A stretch of DNA of 64,000 bases from Chenopodium formosanum (Eukaryota; Streptophyta; Magnoliopsida; Caryophyllales; Amaranthaceae), in NCBI GenBank assembly GCA_024500155.1, contig CM044871.1, positions 36,620,228 to 36,684,227 of the forward strand, written 5' to 3'. The notes beneath the pieces were generated by a model that was not told where the DNA came from, made no database searches, and was given only the letters and a program-made list of their open reading frames with translations. The position numbers and the translations under genes were made by a program. Of the stretch, positions 36,376-46,958 are shown piece after piece. Position 1 is the first letter of the stretch; the number at the start of each line of letters is the position of its first letter.

Positions 36376-36510
36376 GTCAAACGTAACAATAAATACAAGT
36401 ATACATAAGTTATCCATAACAATTTGTTTCTTCATTGATGCTGCATCAAATACAAGTCTACATGAAAATAAAGAGATACAAATACAAGATAAAGCAATAA
36501 AATAAGGAAT

Positions 36511-38886
36511 CTAGTTATGATTTGAATGAGAGCTAGAAGCACCATCGTCAGAAGCAATGTCCTCAGCAGCACCCTCTTTAAGCATGTGATAACTATGATT
36601 GCCCACACGACATTGATCAACAGTTGGTTGATGCTCTTGGGCTCGACTACCTTGCTGTTCCTCACAAAGCGAGAAATTCTTCATCTTCTCATCAAGCTCG
36701 ATCTTGAGGATTTCTTGATACTTTCCATGGAGAGGTTTGAACTGAAGCTTAGCATGAACAAGTTCACAGGAAGCCTGATGGCGACGAACTCCCTTTTCTT
36801 ACCCTAACTCATTAGCTTCGACGCACGCGTCTACAATGTGGACCTGGCCAACTGTTGTTTGGAGCCAAGCCTACGCTATATCTTGTTGAGTAACACCAGC
36901 CGTCTTCAACTGCCCTTCAACACTGGCCAACTTTTTATTTGCGGACTCCAACTCCTCAAGAGTCGTCTTCAACTTTTCCATGACCTGATTTTTTTCTCTT
37001 TTGAGCCAGAGCTTCTTTGTGACAGCTACTTTCTTAAGGCTTGTCATCTCTTCGAGTTGCGACCGTAGGTCGGCAACTTGCTTCATTAGTGAGTCGACTT
37101 CTTGAATAAGTGCATAATTTTCCCGGGCTAGGTGTGTTAGTGTAAGCCCATGCTGCACAAATGCGGCGGCCCGTACGGAATACTGAAGCAAAGGCATATT
37201 AGTCACAGCACGACAATAAAAAGTAACAATAAGAAAACAGAGGGTCACAAACCTCTGCCCATGACTGCTGCATGATCTTAAACTCATTCTCGTGATCCAA
37301 ATATTTAAAATGATCTGTGTCAACACTCAAATAAAGGTAACTCAAGGCTGACCCAGCACACGGCTCTTTACCCGAGTTGTCGAGGTCCCAAAAAGAGGCC
37401 CTACTAGATGAACTACTACCATCATCGTGCCTCTTCCTTTTGAGGCTTCGCGGACGCTAAGGGGATGGCACCATCTGGTCATTGCCTTATTGCATTGTTC
37501 AAGGCTGGTATTGTTAATCTTCAAGAGCCGTAGTAGAGCTTTGCCTTGGTATCTTGACCGGAGTTGAGGTAACTTTTCCCTGGGTCCTCTGTAAAATTTA
37601 CAGATCAATTAGATTTAAACCATCAATTGCATTCGGAGTTAAGAAAGAAAACTTTCCAAAGTTGGGAGAGGTATCTCCCTAGTTCCGTTTTTCAGTAGCT
37701 TCCTCATCGCGGCAGCTCGTAGGGCCAGGACTTTCTGATTGTTCAATGCATCTGTATCCATGAATCCTGCACAAAAGTTGGAAAAGAGTTAGAACAGCAA
37801 TGCAAAGAAATCTATAATTATAATACGTGCGGAATACCCCCTTCTATCATACCCTATGAGAGGAAGCCAAGGCTAATTGTACAAAGCTTCTTCTTATCCT
37901 CTAAAAAGGCCCGGTCGGGTATCCAGGTCATGGGTAATTGAACCGGGTCGCCATTGATCACGAGACCCTTAGTTTCCAGACAAAGGGAAGCTACAGTTTC
38001 CTCCGTCGTCATATGAGGACTGTAGTAATTCAAACTCAAATTGGGTTCCTCTAAATTCGGAACCAATGGGATGTCCCAAGTACGACACTAAACAAATATA
38101 AACTGGCCACACCAGTTTTTGATGTTTGATATTTGGTTTTGCACCACTTTGAAGCCATTGCAATTGCGAAATTCCCACCAACCAGCACCGAAATTTTCCT
38201 TAAAGGGAATCAATTTGAACAAGTTTCTCCAAAGCCTTAAAGTCGGAGTTTTCCCTATCATGGAAAAAACAACCAAAAAAGAGTACACTATTAGCCAGGA
38301 GTTAGGAGTTAAATGGCAAATGGCTAAGTTGTACTCCAGTAACAAATTCCTGACAAAAGGATGAAGGGGAAAGCGCATTCCCTGCTTCAGCAAATCCCAA
38401 TATACGGTGGTGCACCCCAGAGGTTGAGTCGCGGGGTGACCCCGTCACCGGGAGTATACCCCACGTATTGGCCGGTTACACCATACTACTCAGTCATTGA
38501 TCGTGAGATATGGCCTAGGAGGATTCTATGTTTAAACACCGCCCTCAACCCCTAGGCCTTTAGGCCTTCCCCAAGCGGTTGCACGTTGCCCTGGTAATTG
38601 CGTTCTTCATTAACCTAGTCTTCAGCAGCCTCCATTACTGTAACTATACCATTTTAAAGGTGCCTATTAAATAAACCACCTCTCTTTGAGAAGGCCACCG
38701 TCACCTCACCCAGACCATAGTCCTCCTCGTAAGATGAGTACGGAGACCAGCTAGGAAAATTATGCTACACATCAACCCAAGGGATGACGGAGGTAGCAGA
38801 ACTACTTGTGCGACCTCCATGGAAGGTTCGCCTTGAACAACCCACCATGGTAGTGTAATGCTAGAGGAACTTGACGGTGATGCCAT
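36511..38886 (-). pseudogene. PF04195-type gene with coiled coil, uninterrupted by copia but decayed
   Basis: The only copy in the window in which 5' and 3' parts are contiguous. It starts at ATG 38886 (MASPSSSSSITLP), crosses the empty CCAAT site at 38397-38401, and enters the PF04195 core (GMRFPLHPFVRNLL, HLTPNSW, LRLWRNLFKLIP). A Pro/Ser-rich, basic region follows, then a coiled coil from about 37160 (LTLTHLARENYAL, QVADLRSQLEEM) to a C-terminus near 36511. Introns match those of the X1 copy. Breaks: a frameshift in the 5' exon after MEVAQ, a stop near 38090 where the sister copy has Tyr, and probable small lesions in the middle exons. The family is known from plant transposon-linked genes; its function is unknown. 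Confidence 0.72.
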
Positions 38887-39249
38887 AAAAGAAAGTAAGC
38901 ATAAAAGAGCGAGGGCGTACCTTAAAAAGAAAGCGTCTTTCAACAAAATGAAGCTCCGTCCAATGCTCTACCACGAATATCGCCTCGTCTATCTCCGAAT
39001 AAGAGCGTACAAGCTTTTACCGGATCGCGTTACAAACGTACCCCTTCTGTACTTTCTCTCACTAATATTTCTCACTACTTTCTCTCACTAAAAATCTTTT
39101 GAGAATGAAATTGCGAATGAGAAATGCTTTCGAATGTGGGCATGTAAAGAAAAATGTTTACCTCGAAAAATGAGCTAAAAGACACTTTTCACTCATGCAA
39201 ATGAAGGGTGTCACATAAACTTATCACTCATGCAATTGAAGGGTGTCAC
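38402..39249 (-). other. Start of unit X3: 5' exon region and GA-rich leader
   Basis: Contains the 5' exon of the gene above (to 38886), its upstream region with a short AGTGAGAGAAA microsatellite (39050-39092), and short 25-30 bp repeats built on GGGTGTCACAGACACTTGTCA (39180-39260). They lead into the expanded 48-bp array. Confidence 0.65.
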
Positions 39250-42200
39250 AGACACTTGTCACCCAGGAGACTCTTAGAAAGCGTCAATTATATCATCGCC
39301 CATCCTAGGGGCTAGTTATGCAAAGATCCGAGCACGTACCGTTCCAAGACATGACTAAAAATGAGACTGTAATAAAAAAAATGGCATTTTCACCATGCTA
39401 GAGGACTTTTTTCGCAATTTTAATGGGCCAAATGCTTCAAAGTTTTCCATGATCGCCTATCTAGAAGGGGATCATTAACTCTAAGGGGTGTCAAACACAT
39501 CATCGCCCATCCAAGGGGCTCATTATCCCTAAGGGGTGTCAGACATATCATCGCCCATCCAAGGGGCTCATTAGCCCTAAGGGGCGATCGCCCATCCAAG
39601 GGGCTTATTAGCCCTAAGAGGCGTCAGACACATCATTGCCAGTCCAAGGGGCTCATTAGCCCTAAGGAACGTCAGGAACATCATCTCCCATCCAAGGGGC
39701 TCATTAGCCTGAAGGGGAACTAAACATATATCGGCCCCCTAAGGGGGTCGGCTGCCCCAAAGGGCGTCAAACATAACAATTTGTTTCTTCATTGATGTTG
39801 CTTAAAATACATAAGTCTACATGTTTCTTCACAGACACTTGTCACCCACAAGGCTCTTAGAAAGCGTAAATTATATCATCGCCCATCCTAGGGGCTAATT
39901 ATTGGGTAATCCGAGCACGTACTGTTCCAAGACATGCCTAAAAGTGATATCGTAATCTGAAAAATGGCATTTTCACCTTGTTAGAGGCCTTTTTTCCCAA
40001 TTTCGGTTGGCATAATGCATCAAAGTTTTCCATGATCGCCTATCTAGAAGAGGCTCATTAACCCTAAGGGGTGTCAGACACATCATCGCCCATCCAAGGA
40101 ATCATTAGCCCTAAGGGGTGTTAGACACATCATCGCCTATCCAAGGGGCTCATTATTTTACGGGGCGTCACACACATCATCGCCCATATAAGGGGCCCAT
40201 TAGCCATATGGGGCGTGAGACACATCATCGCCCATCGAAGGGGCTCATTATCCCTAAGGGGCTTCAAGCACATCATCGCCCATCCAAGGGGATCATTAGC
40301 CCAAAGGGGCACCAAACATATATCGCCCTTCCCAAGGGGCTCGGCCGCCCTAAAGGGCGTCAATCATAACAATAAATACAAGTATACATAAGTTAGCCAT
40401 AATAAGAATTTATTTCTTCATTGATGTTGCTTCAAATACATAAGTTTACATGATTCTTCACAGACACTTGTCACCCAAGAGGCTCTTAGAAAGCGTCAAT
40501 TATAGAATTGCTCATCCTAGGGGCTCATTATGGGGTGATTCGAGACCGTAATGAGAAAAATGTCATTCTCACCATGATAGGGGTCTTTTGCGGGATTTTT
40601 CAGTGGGTCGAATGCATCAAAGTTATCCGTGATCTCCTATCTAGAAGGGGCTCATTAACCCTAAGGGGTGTCTGACACATAATCGCCCATCCAAGGGGCT
40701 CATTAGCCCTAAGGGGTGCTAGATACATCATCGCCCATCCAAGGGGCTCATTAGCCCTAAGGGGCTTAAGACGCATCATCGCCCATCAAAGGGGCTCATT
40801 AGCCCGAAGGGGCAACAAACATATATGCCCCCCCCCCCCCAAGGGGCTCGGCCGCCCCAAAGGGCGTCAATCATATTAATAAATAAAAGTATACATAAGT
40901 TAACCATAATAATTTGTTTCTTTATTAATGTTGCTTCAAATAAATAGGTCTACACGTTGCTTCACAAACACTTGTCACCTTGGAGGCTCTCAGAAAGCGT
41001 CAATTATATCATCGCCTATTCTTGAGCCTCAGTATGGAGTGATCCCATCACGTACCATTCCACGACATGCCTAAAAATGAGACCGTATTAAGAAAAATGG
41101 CATTTTCACCATGCTAGAGGCCATTTTTTTACAATTTTGGTGGGCGGAATGCATTAAAGTTTTCCATGATCGCCTATCTAGAAAGGGCTCATTAACCCTA
41201 AGGGGTGTCAGACACATCGTCGCCCATCCAAGGCGCTGATTATCCCTAAGGGGTGTTAGACACATCATCGCCCATACAAGAGGCTTATTTGCCCTAAGGG
41301 GTGTCAGGCATATAATCGCCCATCCAAGGGGCTCTTTAGCCCGAAGGTGCGTGAGACACATCATTGCCCTTCCAAAGGGATCATTAGCTCTAAGAGGCAT
41401 AAGGCACATCATCGCCCATCTAAGGGTTCCATTATCCCGAAGGGGCACCAAATATATATCACCCCCCCAAGGGGCTCGGCTCACCCAAAGGGAGCTAAAT
41501 ATAACAATAAATACTAGTATACATAAGTTAGCCACAACAATTTGTTTCTTCATTGATGTTACTTTAAATACATAAGTCTACATGTTTCTTCATAGACACT
41601 TGTCACCCTAGAGGCTCTTAGAAAGCGTCAATAATTTAATCGCCTACCTAGGCGCACATTATAGGGTGATCCGAGAAAGTACCGTTCCAAGACATGCCTA
41701 AAATTAAGACCGTAATCAGAAAAATGGCATTTTCACCATGCTAGAGGCCTTTTTTTGCAATTTTGTTGGGCCGAATGCATCTAAGTTTTCCATGATCGCC
41801 TATCTAAAAGAGGCTCATTAACCCTAAGGGGTGTCAGATACATCATCGCGCATCAAAGGGGCTCATTAGCCATAAGGGGTGTCAGACACATCATCTTTCA
41901 TCCAAGGGGCTCATTAGCTGAAAGGGGCATCAGACACATCATCGCCTATCCAAGGGGCTTGTTAGCCCTAAGGGGTGTAAGACACATCATCGCCATTCTT
42001 AGGGGCTCATTAGCCCTAAGGGGCGTCAGGCACATCATCGCCCATCAAAGGGACTCCTTAGCCCGAAAGGGCACCACACATATATTGCCCTCGCAAAGGG
42101 GTTCGGCCGCCCTAAAGGGCGTTAAACTTAACAATAAATACAAGTATACATAAGTTAGCCATAAAAATTTGTTTCTTCATTGATGTTGCTTCAAATACAT

Positions 42201-43956
42201 AGGTCTACATGTTTCTTCACAAACACTTGTCACCTATGAGGCTCTTAGAAAGCATCAATTATATTATCGCCCATCCCAAGGGCTCAAAATGGGGTGATTC
42301 GATCACGTACCGTTCCAAGACATGCTTAAAAATGAGACCGTACTTAGAAAGTTGACATTTTCACCATGCTAGAGGCCTTTTTTTGCAATTGTGGTGGTTC
42401 GAATGCATCAAAGTTTTCCATGATCGCCTATCTAGAAGGGACTAATTAACCCTAAGGGGTGTCATACTCACCATCACCCATCCAAGGGGCTTATTAGCCC
42501 GAAGGGGTGTCAGACACATCATCGCCCATCCAAGGGGCTCATTAGCCCTAAAGGAATCAGACACATCATCGCCCATCCAAGGGGCTAATTAGCCCTAAGG
42601 GACATGAGACACATCATCGCCCATCAAAAGTGCTCATTAGCCCTAATAGGCATCAGGCACATCATCGCCCATCAAAAGGACTCATTACCCCGAACGGGCA
42701 CCACACATATATCGTTCTCGCCAACGGGCTCGCCCGCTTCAAAGGGCTTTAAACATAATAATAAATACATGTATACATAAGTAAGCCATAACAATTTGTT
42801 TCTTCATTAATTTTGCTTCAAATACATAAGTCTACATGTTTCTTCACAGACACTTGTCATCTAGGAGGCTCTTAAAAAGCGTCAATTATATTATCGCCCA
42901 TCCCAACGGCTCACTATAAGGTGATTCGAGCACGTACCATTCAAGACATGCCTAAAAATGAGACCGTAATTAGAAAAATGACATTTTCACCATGCTAGAG
43001 GCCTTTTTTTGCAATTGTGGTGGGCCGAATGCATCAAAGTTTTCCATGATCGCCTATCTAGAAGGGACTAATTAACCCTAAGGGGTGTCATACACACCAT
43101 CGCCCATCCAAGGGGATCATTAGACTGAAGGGGTGTCAGACACATCATCGCCCATCCAAGGGGCTCATTAGCCCTAAGGGGAGTCAAACACATCATCGCC
43201 CATTCAAGGAGCTAATTAACCCTAAGGGACATGAGACAAATCATCGCCCATCCAAAGGGCTCATTAGCCCTAATAGGCATCAGGCACATCATCGCCCATC
43301 AAAAGGGCTCATTACCCCGAAATGGCACCACACATATATCGCCCTCACCAAAGGGCTCGACCGCTTGAAAGGGCGTTAAACATAATAATAAATACAAGTA
43401 TACATAAGTAAGCCATAACAATTTGTTTCTTCATTGATGTTGCTTCAAATACATAAGTCTACATGTTTCTTCACATACACTTGTCAATCAGGAGGTTCTT
43501 AGAAAACATCAATTATATAATCGCCCATCCTAGCGGCTCATCATGGGGTGATCCGAGCACATATTGTTCCAAGACTTGCCAAAAAATGAGACCGTAATCA
43601 GAAAAATGGCATTTTCACCATGCTAGAAGCCTTTTTTTGCAATTTTTGTGGGCCAAATGCATCAAAATTTTCCGTGATTGCCTATCTAGAAGGGACTAAT
43701 TAACCCTAAGGGGTGTCAGACATATCATTGCCCATTTTATTGGCTCATTAGCACTAATGGGTGTCAGACACATCATCGCCCATCCAAGGGGCTTATTAGC
43801 CCTAAGGGGGGTCAGACACATCATCGCCCATCCGAGGGGCTCATTAACCCTAAGGGGCGTGAGACACATCATCGCCCATCCAAGGGGCTCATTAGCCCTA
43901 AGGAGCGTCAGGCACATTAACACCCATTAAAGGGGTTCATTAGCCCGAAGGGGCAT
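39250..43956. repeat. Expanded array: 48-bp units within eight higher-order repeats of mostly about 628 bp
   Basis: Higher-order copies begin near 39250, 39833, 40459, 40965, 41594, 42222, 42849 and 43478 (steps of about 583, 626, 506, 629, 628, 627 and 629 bp). Each has an opening segment (CTCTTAGAAAGCGTCAATTA), a 170-bp unique part, four to seven 48-bp units, and a closing AT-rich spacer (ATAAATACAAGTATACATAA). The array stops abruptly inside the last copy at 43956. The 48-bp length is 16 codons, which creates periodic minus-strand ORFs (40130-40363, 41071-41553, 43696-43923). I regard these as by-products unless expression is shown. Confidence 0.9.
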
Positions 43957-45304
43957 TGTAGGGAATTTTTCAAGCGTTATCGCTAGCTCGAACCCCACTG
44001 TGATCATACACTATAGTACGGTGGCGTCCAAAGGGAAAGAAAATAGAGAAAAACAGTCGCCAACAAGTTTTAGGAACATGTAAACCATTCACAAGGTGAA
44101 GGTTACACGCCTTAACCGTCCCGGAGATCGTCAACTCTAATTGGTCTGGAACCATGACTGGTAGTTCGGGGATGAAGGTACAAATCTAACCTAAAAGAGG
44201 TTGAATCTGCCCTATTAATAGGCCTCTACTTTATTCTGATCGTATTCATGTGCGCTTTCTGACTAACATGCAATCAATAGGTTTAACCCTAAACATGTTT
44301 ATCTATGTTGGTTGAATATTAATGCACAAATAAATCTATTATTTGCGATCACTTGAATTATAATCACATTAGCCCTAAACATGATTATTATCTTATTTAG
44401 CGTGATTACAAGTACAAATTCCCTTTAAACATGCATAAAAGGTGTGATCAAGTAATAACAATAAATATAATAAAGCAATATAATAATCATTAAAATAATC
44501 AAAATCATAATAATAATTATAATCAATAATCATATTAAAGCATAATAGCAGGATCCTAGGCATGATACTAACAAGATTATTAACAAACCCTAGCATGTCA
44601 CTAAGGAATCATAACAACAACCTAGACATGATTTCTATCATAATATCAATAAATCAGTTAAAGCACTTACTTGGAAATACCCTTCTGTTCTTCATTTTCG
44701 CTGCTGCTGCTCGTGTTTTGCTCGAGAATTCGCTCAGAACTTCATTTGGCCCGTTCTTACTCGTTTCTCAACTGAATTTTCTCAAATTTGTTGCAAATCA
44801 AAGCTTATTCCATCCATTTTCCCGATCTATATAATTTTTTTTCAAACTCACCCCGATTTTAATGAATTTTGCATGTGTTTGTTCACGAATTTCTTGAAAA
44901 CTCAAAACTTAAATTGCTTAATTCTCTTTGTTTGTCAAATTTTATGCCATGAAATTGTTTCATTATGTTTATATATTGTCTTTGGATTAATTTGAGACTT
45001 GTTTGACTCAATTTGGTGAAGAAACGAACAAATCACCGTTGTTGGACCTCATAAGGTCGGGATGACAATGTGGCTTGTTCTTGACGTTTTTGCTAGCAAT
45101 TCTTGTCCAATTTGTCACAATAATTACTATAGTATTGCAAGAAATTTTTTGAATGCTCGAAAAATGCCGTATATGCTCAATTTGAATTTGTGCTCTGTTT
45201 TAGTACTACGTACTCTGTTTTTTTTTCCGAACATAGTATCATGCGGCTAGGCGAACCTTAGATATTGTAGAACCTTAATTTATGATAATTTTGCGCAATG
45301 TAGC
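43957..45304. other. Unidentified AT-rich segment between the array and the PMD gene
   Basis: Begins TGTAGGGAATTTTTC exactly where the 48-bp array is cut, so 43956/43957 is an insertion or rearrangement border. The first 250 bp are moderately GC-rich (CCCACTGTGATCATACACTATAG); the rest is AT-rich. A start with TG would fit an LTR edge, but I cannot see its partner. No convincing gene. Confidence 0.5.
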
Positions 45305-46958
45305 ATGGTTAGACAGCGAGGTTCGGGTTCACGGTCTCGAGACGTTCGACGGGAGCACGAGCTCGTAGAGGACGATGCCGATCCGTCCACTTCTCTCGGC
45401 CGACTCCCTGAGTGGGATGAGCGGACTTTGTACTTCTCTCCTGTTCACCACATTTCTAAGAGGGTGCGACGGGGTATTAAGATTGGTAGGACGCACTGCC
45501 ATGGTTCAGGTTGCGACATCTTGGGCAACCTCTACAAGAAGTACATCGGCATTGACGAAGAGGCGAGACTTCTCTGGGAGTCTTGCGGACTGACTGCGCT
45601 TTACGAGACCTCAAAGGCTATGATTGCCTCTAGCAGGGGTCACCACGTGGTTTGTGCTCTGGTGGAGTTCTTTTGGGACACCACTAACACTTTCCACTTT
45701 CCTTGGGGTGAGATGATGGTCACCCCGACCGACTTCAGTTTCATTACGGGACTGGAGTTTAGCTCTGTTGTGCTGCCGTTTAGAAACAAGATCAGCATCT
45801 TTTCTCCCGAGGTCGAGGAGCTCTTGGGTTCGATTGTTGTTCGGGCTCGGGCTGAGGTACAGTCGACCTAGTTCAGCGTGAAGGGGATTCGCTATTTGAC
45901 TCTTACAGCGGCTTTTTATGACGATGCAACCACCCGAGAGCAGCGGGTGCGCATCTTTGTACTTATCTTGCTGTCAGGGACGTTCTCCCTTGTCAAGGGT
46001 AGTAGAGTGCTGCTTTAATGCCTGCCTAAAGTCCGTGATCTACACTTGATTGGGACTTATGATTGGGCCAACTTGACCTATGCTGAATTCATCTGAGCAT
46101 TACGAGACTCGTGTCACCACTGGTCCTTCACGGGGAACGTCGCTCTATCCGGATTTTGGAGGGTCGTAGAGGTATACTTTATCTCTTATAAATTTTAGCT
46201 CTAAGCTTTGATTAGCACTTGCTGATAATTTTTGCCTTCTGTAGATCTGGTTCTACGAGTACTTTCCGTTGGTCGCGCTGGCGAGACCATCGCCGTGCAA
46301 GTTTCCAGTGAGAGCTTCTTGGGGAAGCCACTGTTCTGGGATGTCCACTTCTTACGTCCAAGATTGGATCATCTCGGTATGGTTCTTTGTATATTTTGAT
46401 ACTTTGTATTACCTTCGATATATTATTATCTGATAGGCGTTCTTTGCAGGAGCCTGACGTGATGTACCGGCCGTGGGTCGGCTTGGTTGTCCCTGGAATA
46501 GGCGCGTAGTATACTGCTGAACGTCACTATTTCTTAGGGACATATAGAGCAATCGCGTATCAGTGAGAGAGGGTTGCTATTCAGCATTCCTCGGACACCT
46601 TTGTCGTTCTTGCTCCTCTACCGCGTCACATGTTCAATACCGCGAGGTTGGTGAGCATGTCAGAGAGAGCTGGTACCCCTTGGCGATCGTATACAATCCT
46701 TGGGCGGTGCTATGAGGAGGAGCTAATGCCGTTGTTAGCTCCAGTCCCTGTACTGGCTGAGGAAGTAGCGGTATGATGTTCAACTTTTACCTTTCTTTAA
46801 TTAGCTCCCAAGTAACGCTTTACTGACTTTGATTTACTTTTGTCAGGCTGAAACTACTAAGTTCGTGCCACCTCAAATGTCTATTCATTATTAGGGGACA
46901 AACGGGCCGATTGAGGAGATGATTCCTCCAGCTCCTAAGGATGAGCGCTTTGTGGAGC
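45305..46958 (+). pseudogene. Plant mobile domain (PMD) gene, 5' part
   Basis: Exons 45305-46171, 46245-46376, 46450-46770 and 46847-46958 have clean GT-AG borders and keep the frame. The product has a basic N-terminus, then the PMD hallmark: ALVEFFWDTTNTFHFPWGE followed by MMVTPTDFSFITGL. Exon 2 encodes WFYEYFP, exon 3 MYRPWVGLVV. PMD proteins (MAIN/MAIL type and transposon-borne relatives) have roles in silencing and cell maintenance in Arabidopsis, but most copies are transposon-derived. In-frame stops at 45869, 46016, 46094, 46507, 46564 and 46892 are each one transition from a sense codon. Exon 4 is cut at 46958 by an LTR element; the frame resumes at 56204. The ATG at 45305 is the first long-frame start. 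Confidence 0.82.
46954..46958. other. Target-site duplication GGAGC (left)
   Basis: GGAGC before the 5' LTR is repeated at 56199-56203 after the 3' LTR, giving the 5-bp duplication of an LTR retrotransposon insertion. Confidence 0.92.

Larger units (their letters stand above)
34981..38401 (-). repeat. Repeat unit X2
   Basis: 3.42 kb, collinear with X1. Its right end joins directly to the start of a further unit (X3) at AAATCCCAATATACGG, so the copia target site is empty here. Confidence 0.85.

Noticed and set aside
39250..43956. CRISPR-like array of 48-bp repeats
   Set aside because: Units are directly adjacent without unique spacers, vary among themselves, and the context is a plant genome; it is a minisatellite with higher-order repeats.
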